NCBI RefSeq assembly: GCF_047462415.1 | Contig: NZ_JANSJE010000016.1 | Location: 5,788 to 69,787, forward strand | DNA length: 64,000 nt | Direction of reading: 5' to 3' | Origin: Thermostichus sp047462415 | GTDB lineage: Bacteria > Cyanobacteriota > Cyanobacteriia > Thermostichales > Thermostichaceae | Part shown: positions 33,286-41,900 of the stretch, in pieces | How the letters are laid out: each line of letters begins with the position of its first letter | Position numbering within the stretch: the stretch's first letter is position 1 | The notes under the pieces: generated by a model | Databases searched by the model: none | Told to the model about the DNA's origin: nothing | Seen by the model: the letters and a program-made list of their open reading frames with translations, nothing else | Translations under genes and position numbers: made by a program

Positions 33286-34354
33286 AGTGATTCAAAGCCA
33301 AGGTTTTCCCTGCTACGACTGCTGCCATCTCCTGCAACAGATCCTCGGTCTCCTCCCAGCCGATGCAGCCGTCGGTGATGGAAACGCCGTACTTGAGTGG
33401 TGCCCCTTCCTGCCAGGTTTGCTTGCCTGGGTTGAGGTTGCTCTCCAGCATCAGCCCCATCAAGGCCCGCTGCCCTGCTTGGTACTGCCGCAGCACTGCC
33501 CGACAGACGGCTCCCTGCTGGCGGTAGTCTTTGTGGGAGTTGTCGTGGGAGCAGTCCACCATCACCGAGCGCGGGATCCCTTGATCCTTCATCAGCAGCG
33601 CCGCCCGCGCCACATCTTCCGGGCCGTAGTTGGTCTTGCCGCCGCCGCCGCGCAACACAATGTGCCGGTCTGGGTTGCCGGTGGTTTTCACCAGGGCCGT
33701 CATGCCGTCTTGGCCGATGCCCAGAAAACTGTGGGGGTGACTGGCGGAGAGAATGGCGTTGAGGGCAATTTCCAGCCGCCCGTCGGTGCCATTTTTGAAG
33801 CCCACGGGCATAGAGAGGCCACTGGCCATTTCCCGGTGGGTCTGGCTTTCGATGGTTCGGGCGCCGATGGCCGCCCAGCTCACCAGGTCTGCGGTGTATT
33901 GGGGAGTTACCGGATCCAACATTTCTGTGGCACAGGGCAAGCCCAGCTCGTTGATCTGCAATAGGATGGAACGGGCCAGTTGCAAGCCAGTGGCAATATC
34001 GCAGGAGCCGTCCAGGTGGGGATCATTAATGAGGCCCTTCCAGCCCACTGTGGTGCGCGGCTTCTCAAAATAGGTGCGCATCACAATCACCAGGTGCTCG
34101 CGGGTTCGATCGGCCACCCGCTTGAGGCGGTGGGCATACTCCAAGGCCGCTTCGGGATCGTGGATGGAACAGGGGCCGACAATCACCACCAAGCGATGGA
34201 GATCCCGCCCGTGGATGATGTCGCGGATGGCTTGCCGCGTGGAGAGCACCACTTGGGCTGCCGTTTCCGTCAGCGGCAGCTTGGCCTTGACAGCAGCAGG
34301 GGCAATCAAGGGAGTCACCTCTTGGATGTTGCAGTTGTCGGTTTGGGGGGGCAT
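33284..34354 (-). CDS. aroF: 3-deoxy-7-phosphoheptulonate synthase, type I
   Basis: This 356-residue enzyme condenses PEP and erythrose-4-phosphate, the entry to aromatic amino acid synthesis. It is of the AroF/G/H class: VIVGPCSIHDPEAALEYA, MRTYFEKPRTTVGWKGLIND, GARTIESQTHREMASGLS, ILRGGG-type VLRGGGGKTNYG, and VDCSHDNSHKDY. The start was set at ATG 34354 because AAGGA lies 7 nt before it; the frame extends to 34417. The 210-nt leader upstream contains a short aromatic-rich ORF and a terminator hairpin (34427-34565), pointing to attenuation control. The aroF symbol is used in the general sense; which of AroF, G or H it resembles most is undecided. Confidence 0.93.
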   Translation of the reverse strand: MPPQTDNCNIQEVTPLIAPAAVKAKLPLTETAAQVVLSTRQAIRDIIHGRDLHRLVVIVGPCSIHDPEAALEYAHRLKRVADRTREHLVIVMRTYFEKPRTTVGWKGLINDPHLDGSCDIATGLQLARSILLQINELGLPCATEMLDPVTPQYTADLVSWAAIGARTIESQTHREMASGLSMPVGFKNGTDGRLEIALNAILSASHPHSFLGIGQDGMTALVKTTGNPDRHIVLRGGGGKTNYGPEDVARAALLMKDQGIPRSVMVDCSHDNSHKDYRQQGAVCRAVLRQYQAGQRALMGLMLESNLNPGKQTWQEGAPLKYGVSITDGCIGWEETEDLLQEMAAVVAGKTLALNH

Positions 34355-34426
34355 AGAACTGTCCTTCATCGTGGGCAAGATTGTGTGCAAGGGATGGGAA
34401 GTGAGGGAATGGAGCATCGAGCCATC

Positions 34427-34456
34427 AAAAAAGCCCTGGCACTGGGCTCAGGGCTT
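34427..34456 (-). terminator. intrinsic terminator (attenuator) in the DAHP synthase leader
   Basis: On the minus strand AAGCCCTG (34456-34449) pairs perfectly with CAGGGCTT (34438-34431) around a 10-nt loop, and four more T follow (six T in a row overall). It lies 73 nt before the aroF start and 34 nt after the leader-peptide stop. The 5' arm can instead pair with CAGGGC at 34513-34508 inside the leader ORF, a mutually exclusive antiterminator. Confidence 0.7.
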
Positions 34457-34490
34457 CAGGACTGACTCGGGTAAACCTAGGCTCTATAGT

Positions 34491-34565
34491 TTACGCGCCA
34501 CCCTTCCGCCCTGGTCGTTGCCAGGGAAAGCTAAAGTAGCCAAAAAAGGGAGCGCGCCAGGTCAT
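34491..34565 (-). CDS. aromatic-rich leader peptide of DAHP synthase (24 aa)
   Basis: A 24-codon minus-strand ORF starts at ATG 34565 and ends with TAA at 34491. It begins MTWRAPFFGYFSFPW and continues QRPGRKGGA: four Phe, one Tyr and two Trp lie within residues 3-15. It precedes an intrinsic terminator and aroF. Codons 14-15 (CCCTGG, 34526-34521) pair with CCAGGG (34514-34509), giving a pause hairpin. The downstream half of that hairpin can pair with the 5' arm of the terminator. This is the standard layout of ribosome-mediated attenuation. No strong Shine-Dalgarno is visible, which is common in cyanobacteria. The reading is mine and has not been tested by comparison. Confidence 0.65.
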   Translation of the reverse strand: MTWRAPFFGYFSFPWQRPGRKGGA

Positions 34566-34600
34566 CTTCAGGGGAAGGAACTCGGAATCTGTACGAGATG

Positions 34601-34617
34601 AGTATAGCGGAAGTATA
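34601..34617 (-). promoter_or_regulatory. candidate promoter of the aroF leader
   Basis: Two TATACT hexamers on the minus strand (34606-34601 and 34617-34612) lie 36-52 nt before the leader ATG. The -35 regions are weak. The remaining 34618-34910 stretch, about 290 nt, shows no gene, RNA or repeat that I can recognise. Confidence 0.4.
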
Positions 34618-34910
34618 CCCAAAAAGAAACTGGATTTACCAAGACGGGTTCAGGTTCTGGGTCGCTCCCAGGGTTCCCAGGCGCAGCCCAGAGGACGGTT
34701 TTCTCCCACCCAGATCAAGAAGCTTGCCCGCTCCGTAGCCATCACTCTGCGACGCTGTTGCAAGCGGGGCGAGGAGAAAAGCTTCAGGGCGGTGAGGGAC
34801 TTCTTTCCGCTGCCTCAGCCCGACAAGGTCGCAGCGGCGAAAGCCCCGCAAGCCCGGTGGAAATCAAGAAAGTCAGCAGAACTCTGGGCTTCTGTCCTAG
34901 GAAACAGTTT

Positions 34911-36272
34911 TCAGAAGGATCTAGCCCGGACGGCAGCCGCTTCCTGGATTACCTCGTCTCCAGGCTGTAGCCCACTGTGGATCTCCACCTGATCCCCATA
35001 GCGGGATCCCACCACCACGGGCGTAAACAGCGGCTTGCCGTCCACCAGCCGGTACACGCCCGTAAGGCCGAACTGTTCTACCAGGCTTGCTTGGGGCAGG
35101 AGCAGGGCTTGGCGGGTTTCTCCTGCCAACTTCAGACGGCCCAGCATGCCCGGCATTGCTCCGGGGAGCGGGGGAATCTCCACCTTCACCTCCACCGTTC
35201 TTGAGCTGGGGTCGGCGCTGGGGATGATTTGGCGGATGGTTCCCTCCACGGTTTGGTTGAGGCTGTCGATGCTGATGGGCACCGCTTGTCCCACCCGGAT
35301 TTGGCCGGCCAGGGATTCGGGCAAGGCCACGGAAAACCGCAGCCGCTCGCTGCTTTCTAGCTCCACAATCGGCTGGCCCGGCCCCGCCAAAGCCCCTACC
35401 TCCACATACTTGCGGGTGACAACGCCGGCAAAGGGGGCAACCAGGGTTCCGTAGGCAAGGTTGGCTTGGGTTTGCGCCACCCCTGCCTGGGCCTGGGCCA
35501 TGGCTGCCTGCACCTCAGGGATCCGGCTTTCCGCCTGGGCAAGCTGGGCCCGTGCTTGGGTCAATCCCTGTTCGGCCTGCTGGATCCCGGCCTCGAGCTG
35601 GGCCAGGCGGCCCAGGAGCACGGCTACCCGCGTATTGGCCTGATCCACCTGGGCTTGGGCCACGGCTCCTTCGGCGTGCAGCTTCTGCATCCGCTCTTGG
35701 TGCAAACGGGCCTCCTGCAGCTCCGCTTCCGCCTGCTGCTTCTGGGCTTGCACCTGGCGCAAGGCTTCTTCCGCTCCCCTCACCCCCGCCTGGGCGGCCA
35801 GAAGGCCTGCTTGGGCCTGCTGCAGTTGCGCCTCAGCCTGTTGCCGCTGGGCTTGGGCCTGTTGCTGGGCGGCTTGCACATCGCTGATATCCAGGCGGGC
35901 AATCAGGGATCCAGCCGCCACCCGCTGCCCCTCCTGAACCGGCAGCTCCACGACTCGGCCCACGATGCGGCTGCTGAGGGGGGTGCGCTCCACGGCCTCT
36001 AGGCTGCCCACCAGGATCCGCTCTTGGCTGATTTCCCGTGGCTTGACCTCCAGCGTGGTCAGCGGGGCGGCCTCGGTGGCTTCCAGGGATCCTGTCCCGC
36101 CGACGCGACCGGCAACCTCCAAAGCTGCCCCCCCTTGGCCGGGCCGGCCTTGGGATCTCAGCAGCCAGCCGCCCAGCCCCCCTAGCGAGAGGAAGAGCAG
36201 CGCCCAGCCCAGGTGGCCCCAGCTCCAGCCGGAAAACGTTTGTTGTTGCAACCTGCCGACTTGAGTTTTCAT
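34911..36272 (-). CDS. RND efflux periplasmic adaptor (HlyD/MFP family)
   Basis: The 453-residue protein has an N-terminal membrane anchor (about residues 20-40). The barrel-sandwich half-motif is SRIVGRVVELPVQEGQRVAAGSL. A very long Gln/Ala-rich coiled coil (about residues 125-275) follows, then the second lipoyl half GTLVAPFAGVVTRKYVEVGA and a C-terminal beta-barrel and MP domain. Such adaptors bridge an inner-membrane RND pump and a TolC channel. The coiled coil is longer than in AcrA. The partner pump is most likely 38977-42192 in the same gene block, although three redox genes lie between. sqr ends 50 nt upstream on the same strand. Confidence 0.9.
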   Translation of the reverse strand: MKTQVGRLQQQTFSGWSWGHLGWALLFLSLGGLGGWLLRSQGRPGQGGAALEVAGRVGGTGSLEATEAAPLTTLEVKPREISQERILVGSLEAVERTPLSSRIVGRVVELPVQEGQRVAAGSLIARLDISDVQAAQQQAQAQRQQAEAQLQQAQAGLLAAQAGVRGAEEALRQVQAQKQQAEAELQEARLHQERMQKLHAEGAVAQAQVDQANTRVAVLLGRLAQLEAGIQQAEQGLTQARAQLAQAESRIPEVQAAMAQAQAGVAQTQANLAYGTLVAPFAGVVTRKYVEVGALAGPGQPIVELESSERLRFSVALPESLAGQIRVGQAVPISIDSLNQTVEGTIRQIIPSADPSSRTVEVKVEIPPLPGAMPGMLGRLKLAGETRQALLLPQASLVEQFGLTGVYRLVDGKPLFTPVVVGSRYGDQVEIHSGLQPGDEVIQEAAAVRARSF

Positions 36273-36322
36273 AGCGCAAGTGTCCGGCGTAACTTGAGCG
36301 TGACGAGAAAATCGGAACTTTT

Positions 36323-37615
36323 CTAAGGGGAGACCAAATCTCCCAATGGCTTGGAGATGGGCTCTATCAGAGAGAGCCCCACCCCCTGCAAACTGAGGCG
36401 CTCAAACCAAGGCACCGCCCACCCCCAGCGCATCTTGGCCAGGAAATAGTGCTCAAAGGCGGACTTGAGCCAACTGACCCATGGCCCTTGTACGGCCAGG
36501 GCGCGGCGGCGGCGCCCCAGCACCGGCAAGACAGGATCCGCCAAAAAGAGAATGCCCGTATCGCCGAAGTCGGCAAAGCAGATGGCTTCCAGCGTCGGGC
36601 TCACGGGTTCCCCCCGCAGGGCTCCCAGGCGCAGGGCGATATTGTGCGCCACTGCCATCCCCATCGCCTCGGTCATCTGGCCGGTTTTGGGCACTCCCAC
36701 CGGCAAAGGGGTTGTCTCGGAAGGGGCTAGCTGGGTCACCACGCCCACCGCATAGAAGCTATCGAAGTCGGGATGCTGGTAGGTGGAAGTTACCGGCAGG
36801 AAACCGCGGGCGTCCGTCAGGCCGGGGACTTCCCGCAGGAACTGGGCTCCCCGGAAGGGCGGCAGCAGCATGGCGTAGGCAAAAGGGATCCGCTCCCCTT
36901 CTGCCAGCACGATTTCCCCCTCTTCGACACGGGCAATGGCAGTATTGGCCAAAACCCGGATCTGCCGCTGGGCCAGCAGCCGTTTCACCAGCTCCTCGGC
37001 CCCCGCCATGCCGCCAATCCCGAAATGGCCAGCATAGGGCTCCGGCGTGATGAAGGTGATGGGCACCTGCTCCCGCAGCCCTCTTTTTCGCAACTGCCCC
37101 TCGGCCAGCAAGACAAACTCATAGGCCGGCCCAAAACAACTGGCCCCCGGCACCGCCCCCACCACCAGCGGCCCCGGCTGGCGGAGAAACTCTGCCCACG
37201 CCTTCTGAGCTAGCAAAGCATGGTGCGGCGTGCACACCGACTGGGTAAACCCCTGTTCCGGCCCCAGACCTGGGATGGCGTCCAAGGCCAACTCCGCTCC
37301 CGTGGCCACCACCAAGTAGTCGTAGGCCAGAGGCTCCCCGTTAACCCGCAGGGTGCGCTTTGGCGGCTGCAAGTCGGTTACCGTGCCCTGGATAAATTCA
37401 ATCCCCTTCCTCTCCAGCCGCTGCGGCAGCTCCACCTGAATGTCCGCCAGCCGCTTCAGGCCCAGCGCCACCCACGGCAGAGAAGGGGTAAACGTAAACT
37501 TTGGAGTATTGCTGACTACAGTTACCTGGTGGGATCCCTGCGGCAAAAGATGCCGCAGCTCGTAGGCAGTAGGCAGCCCTCCCAGCCCAGCCCCAATGAT
37601 GACGACGCGAGCCAT
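36323..37615 (-). CDS. sqr: sulfide:quinone oxidoreductase
   Basis: The 430-residue flavoprotein has VVIIGAGLGGLPTAYELRHL at the N-terminus, and YLVVATGAELALDAIPGLGP. Three Cys stand where SQRs have their essential ones: Cys128 (SVCTPHHA), Cys160 (VGAVPGASCFGPAYEF) and Cys346 (EAICFADFGDTG). Aquifex SQR, from memory, uses Cys124, 156 and 347. SQR oxidises sulfide to zero-valent sulfur and reduces membrane quinone, feeding electrons into the plastoquinone pool. ATG 37615 was chosen because AGAGGGGG precedes it; the frame extends to 37756. A Rieske gene lies 74 nt upstream and the HlyD gene 50 nt downstream. NDH-2 is the main alternative, made unlikely by the Cys set. Confidence 0.87.
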   Translation of the reverse strand: MARVVIIGAGLGGLPTAYELRHLLPQGSHQVTVVSNTPKFTFTPSLPWVALGLKRLADIQVELPQRLERKGIEFIQGTVTDLQPPKRTLRVNGEPLAYDYLVVATGAELALDAIPGLGPEQGFTQSVCTPHHALLAQKAWAEFLRQPGPLVVGAVPGASCFGPAYEFVLLAEGQLRKRGLREQVPITFITPEPYAGHFGIGGMAGAEELVKRLLAQRQIRVLANTAIARVEEGEIVLAEGERIPFAYAMLLPPFRGAQFLREVPGLTDARGFLPVTSTYQHPDFDSFYAVGVVTQLAPSETTPLPVGVPKTGQMTEAMGMAVAHNIALRLGALRGEPVSPTLEAICFADFGDTGILFLADPVLPVLGRRRRALAVQGPWVSWLKSAFEHYFLAKMRWGWAVPWFERLSLQGVGLSLIEPISKPLGDLVSP

Positions 37616-37689
37616 AGAAAATGCCCCCTCTTTTCTGAACTTGATGAAAAAAACCTGCGGCCAGAAGCCGATCCCAAGAGCGCCCTCCT

Positions 37690-38226
37690 TCACACCCACC
37701 AGGGCAGACTCCCCGTTCGCGGATCGACATCCAACCAGGGAGAGAGCCAGATCCACCCCTCCCGCACCTCCACCCGCACCAGTTTCAGAGGCAGCGCTGC
37801 CGGCCCTCGAATCACCGAGCCATCAGCCGCATAGCGGGATCCGTGACAAGGACACTGGAACTCTTCGGCCAGCGGGTTCCACGGGAAGGTGCAGCCCAGG
37901 TGGGTACAGTTGTTCACCAGCCCTTGCTCGTCCAGCTTCCCCCCCTCCCTAACGGTAAGGTAGGTGGGCTCCCCCGCCAGACCCGCCACCAGCGCCCGCG
38001 TCCCAGACGGCTCTGCCAAGATCTGCTCCGCCGGGATCGGGTTCCCCAGTTTGTCTTTGGCCAGGGCCGATCCATTGGCGGATCCCTCCGCCGGCGGGAT
38101 GAGATAGCGGCCCAGCGGGTAGAGCACCGAACCCGCCACCGCCGCCAGCGCCGAGCCGGTCAGGAAGTTGAGAAAACGGCGCCGCGACAGCGGCGGCTCT
38201 TCAAACGGAACCAGGGCGGCGTCCAT
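37690..38226 (-). CDS. petC: cytochrome b6f Rieske iron-sulfur protein (PetC type)
   Basis: The 178-residue protein has an N-terminal twin-Arg-like LSRRRFLNFLTGSALAAVAGS membrane anchor and the 2Fe-2S motifs NNCTHLGCTFPWN and CPCHGSRYAADGSV. Rieske proteins carry electrons from plastoquinol to cytochrome f on the lumen side. petA is not adjacent; instead it sits with sqr. It is therefore probably one of several PetC paralogues, perhaps used under sulfidic conditions. ATG 38226 has AGGAG about 9 nt upstream. The 117-nt gap before it contains a Fur-box-like sequence and an AT-rich dyad. Confidence 0.88.
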   Translation of the reverse strand: MDAALVPFEEPPLSRRRFLNFLTGSALAAVAGSVLYPLGRYLIPPAEGSANGSALAKDKLGNPIPAEQILAEPSGTRALVAGLAGEPTYLTVREGGKLDEQGLVNNCTHLGCTFPWNPLAEEFQCPCHGSRYAADGSVIRGPAALPLKLVRVEVREGWIWLSPWLDVDPRTGSLPWWV

Positions 38227-38253
38227 AGAAATTAAACTCCTTTGCAACCTTCT

Positions 38254-38271
38254 CCTATCATTATCATTATT
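38254..38271 (-). promoter_or_regulatory. candidate Fur box upstream of petC-sqr
   Basis: On the minus strand the 18 nt read as three hexamers AATAAT-GATAAT-GATAGG, matching three GATAAT units at 15 of 18 positions. It lies 28-45 nt before the petC start. An iron-dependent repressor site is inferred. Confidence 0.4.
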
Positions 38272-38279
38272 TTGGCAAA

Positions 38280-38292
38280 CTATATAACTATA
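38280..38292. promoter_or_regulatory. AT-rich dyad upstream of petC
   Basis: CTATATAACTATA here and CCATATAGCTATA at 42226-42238, upstream of the RND pump gene, share TATAG(C/T)TATAT(G/A)G on the minus strand. This could be a common operator or simply similar AT-rich promoter DNA. Confidence 0.35.
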
Positions 38293-38343
38293 TGTCGATA
38301 GAAAGATAATACAGAGTCCCCTTCCTCTCCCTGGGACAAGGGG

Positions 38344-38934
38344 CTATTGAGGAGATTCCTCCTCTTCGGGAATGAACACGGCGTACATGCCCCGCAGGTC
38401 TCCCACCTTGAAGTCGTAGGCCCGGTCTTGGGGGTACTTGCTGACAATGAAGGCCGGTCGCGAGTCCTTGGGCCCATGACAGGCCAGGCAGCTAGCCTCG
38501 ACGTTGATGCGGCGGTAGTAGCGAATGCCCCTCTGGCCAGCCAGCACTTCCCGCTCCCAAAAGCCAATGAGCTCCGGATCCCGCTGGAAACGGGCCAGGG
38601 CCATCGTGGCGTGTAGATTGTCGGGGGCGTGCTCCGGGTTACGGTACTTTTGGGCAATTTGCTTAACTTGCCAGCCATTTTCTTGGGCCAGGGCCTGCGC
38701 CTGCACCGCCACAGGGCGACAAACCTGTTTGAAGGTCTCGGCATCCACCCCCGCAGGTGGGGATCCGGCCAAGCTGGCCGCCAGGCCGTGCCGCAGTTGA
38801 TCCAGGTATTCTACGGACTCCACCGCTTTGGCCAGTTGGGCGGGATCCGGCTGGGCCAAGGCTGCGGCAGCGCCCCAGCCCAAGCTGCCTAAGGCCACCG
38901 CCAGCAAGAGCCATCTTCTCAGGTATGTCCACAT
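38344..38934 (-). CDS. Tll0287-like (DUF3365) c-type heme protein
   Basis: The 196-residue protein has a signal peptide (MWTYLRRWLLLAVALGSLGW to AALAQPDP) and one CxxCH heme motif in VEASCLACHGPKDSRPAFI. The region between has the features of the DUF3365/Tll0287 family, whose Thermosynechococcus member is a heme protein with a PAS-like fold and a suspected redox-sensing role. ATG 38934 has AAGGAGA about 8 nt upstream. It starts 42 nt after the RND pump gene, so co-transcription with the pump is likely. Its presence beside Rieske and sqr suggests a periplasmic or lumenal redox or sulfide function, which is inferred. Confidence 0.85.
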   Translation of the reverse strand: MWTYLRRWLLLAVALGSLGWGAAAALAQPDPAQLAKAVESVEYLDQLRHGLAASLAGSPPAGVDAETFKQVCRPVAVQAQALAQENGWQVKQIAQKYRNPEHAPDNLHATMALARFQRDPELIGFWEREVLAGQRGIRYYRRINVEASCLACHGPKDSRPAFIVSKYPQDRAYDFKVGDLRGMYAVFIPEEEESPQ

Positions 38935-38976
38935 CGTCTTGTCTCCTTCTCGAAGGGTGGATGTCAAAAAGTTTCT

Positions 38977-41900
38977 CTACGGGTGGGATGGCTGGTGCTC
39001 CAGAGCCGGCTTGGCTTTGGCAAGGCGGATTTGCTCCCCGTAGAACCAGATGGGAATGACCACCAGGGTCAGAGCCGAAGAGGTCAACATCCCCGTCAAC
39101 AGCGTCCAGGCCAAGCCTGACCACACCGGGTCGGACAAGATGGGTACCGTGCCCAGCATGGTGGTGATGCTGGTCAGCAAAATCGGACGGAAACGAACGG
39201 CCCCGGCTGCCACAAGGGCTTTCTCCAGGCTGACTCCCTGCGCCCGCTGGTCGGCGATAAACTCCAGCAAGACGATGGCGTTGCGCACCACGATCCCCGC
39301 CAAGGCGATCACCCCAATCATGGCCGTGGCGCTGAAGTACACTCCGTTGAGGCTAAAGCCCACCAGGATGCCGATAAGGGCCAGGGGAATGCTGCCCAAG
39401 ATGATCAGCGGAACCTTGAAGCTGCGGAACTGGCCCACCAGGATGAGGTAAATCAACAAAATGGCTACCAACATCGCGAGGCCCAGATCCCGGAACACGT
39501 CCAGGGTCAGCTTCCATTCCCCATCCCACTGGATCCAAAAGCCCTTGGGGAGGGGATGCCGCCAGAAATAGGCTATTTGATCCAAGACTGCATAGACCGA
39601 GGAGCGGCGGGCCATCTCGCCCATTACGTAGGCCACGGGCCGCTGGTCTTTATGGAAGATGGGCTCGTCGGCCACTGTGGGCACCCACTCCACCAGCTCC
39701 GACAGGGGAACCAGGGATCCCGTCGGCGTCGGCAGTTGAATGCGGTTGAGATCCTCCAGGCTTTGCCGGGCCGACGGCTCGAGGCGGACATGGATCCCCA
39801 CGGGTGTCAGCTCCCCAGGCAGTTGCAGGATGCTGACGGTGGATCCCCGCAGGGCCAAGCTCAAGGTCTGGGAGACCTCCGCCGTGGTCAGGCCGACGCG
39901 GTTGGCCCGCTCCGGATCCACCTTCAGGGTCAACTGGGGAATGGGGTTTTTCACCGAGTCGTCGATGTCCACCACGCCCTCCGTCTCGCCAAACACCTGG
40001 CGCACCTGCTTGGCCAACTGCCGCAGTTGGGCGTAGTCGGGGCCATAGATTTCTGCCAGCAGGGTAGACCGCACGGGCGGCCCAGGTGGATCTTCCACCA
40101 GCTTGACGATGGCGTTGTGCCGCTCCGCCACCGCTTGCATAGCAGGCCGTAGGCGCAGCACGATCCCTTCCGAGTCGATCCGACGGGCTTCCGGCTGGCT
40201 GAGGTGGACGCGGATGTCGGCCACATCCTCGCCCTCGCGGCGGTAGGATCCCCGCAGCAGGCCGTTGAAGTCCACCGGCGCCCCTGTACCCACGTAGGTT
40301 TCAAAGCTAAACACCTCGGGATCCTGCTTGAGCACCTCCTCCAGCTCGCGGGCTACAGCGTCGGTAGCGGCCAGCTCCGTCCCCCGCGGCATATCCAACT
40401 GCACTAGGAAGGTGTCCTTGTCCGCCTTGGGCAGCATGCGAAACTTTACCACCTGGGTCAGGGGTAGGAGAAAGCTGGCCAAGAACAGGCCGGTGACCAC
40501 CCCGATCAGCAGACGCCGCCGGAAGGCCGACTCCAGCAGCGGCTGCATCACGCGGCGGTAGAGCCGATACAGGCGCGTTTCTTCCAGAGCGAGCTGGGGT
40601 GGAGAGGCCTCGGTGGAGGACTTGAGGCGAATCCAGCGGGCCGCCAGAAAGGGGGTAACCGTCAGGGCCAGCGTTGTGCTGATGATCATCGCCACCGGCA
40701 CATTAAAAGGGATCGGCCCCATGTAGGGCCCCATCATCCCCGTGACAAAGCGCATGGGCAGGAAGGCCAAAATGACCGTGATGGTGGAGAGAATAACCGG
40801 CACACCCAATTCCTCCACCGCGGCAATCGCCTCCTCCACCTTCTCGCGAAAGTTCATGCCGGGGCGCAGCTCAAAGCGACGGTGGATATTCTCCGTAACG
40901 GCGATGGCGTCGTCCACCAAGGTGCCCAGGGCCAGGATCAGGGCAAAGAGGGTGATGCGGTTAATCGTTTGGCCGGCAACCCAGCCCACGCCCAGCGTGC
41001 CGGCCAAAGTTAACGGGATTACAAAAGCCACAATGGCCGCCTCCCGCCAGCCCAGGAAGATCAACAACAGGCCCACCACAATGCCGATGGCCTGGAAGAG
41101 GCTGTTGTAGAGGTTCCCAACCGCTTTTGAGGCCGTCCGCCCGTCGTTGCGGGTGACGGCAACTTGGATCCCGGGAGGCAACTGCGGCCGCAACTCTTCC
41201 AGCCGCCGAAAAATGGCCTTGGCTACGGTGACCGCGTTGGTTCCCGGCTTCTTGGCAATGCCGATGGTGACCGCCGGCTGGGTGATCCACTCTCCCGTCG
41301 AGCGGCGGCGCGGATCCGGATAGGGCTCTGTGATGGGCTCGTCGCTGCGGAAGTGGATGCGGGTTAGGGAGGTGCGCTCGGCAAACTCATCCCGCACGCT
41401 GGCTACATCTCTGAGATAGACCTCTGGCTTGACCTGAATGGCGGCCACGTCCTCGGCCGAGGCCAGCCGCTGCCCTCCCTCCAGGCGGATCTGCTGGGAT
41501 CCCACCTCCACTTCTCCCGCCGGCAGTTGCAAGTTTTCGGCGGCAATCTGTTGGGCCACCTGGGTCGGGGAAAGACCATAGCTGGCCAGCCGCTCCGGAT
41601 CCAAATCCACCCGGATGGTGCGGGGATGCCCCCCCACCAGCGTCAGGTGGGCCGTGTTGGGAAGGCTGCGCAGATCCTCCAGCAGCCGCTCTCCCACCCG
41701 CCGTAGCTGATTGTCGGTGTAGTCGGCCCCTGTCAAGGTCAGGGTAACGATGGGAACATCGTCAATGATGACCGGCTGCACCTGATAGCTGGCGCCGGGG
41801 GGGAAGAGCTCGGGGTGGCTAAACAGATGGTTTTGCAGCTTAAACAGGCTGTCTTCCCAGTTTTCCCCCACCTCATACTGCACCGTGATCAAGCCGCCAG

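Noticed and set aside
34636..34970. Short open frames on both strands in the gap upstream of the aroF leader
   Set aside because: They are mutually overlapping, of low complexity, and lack start signals.
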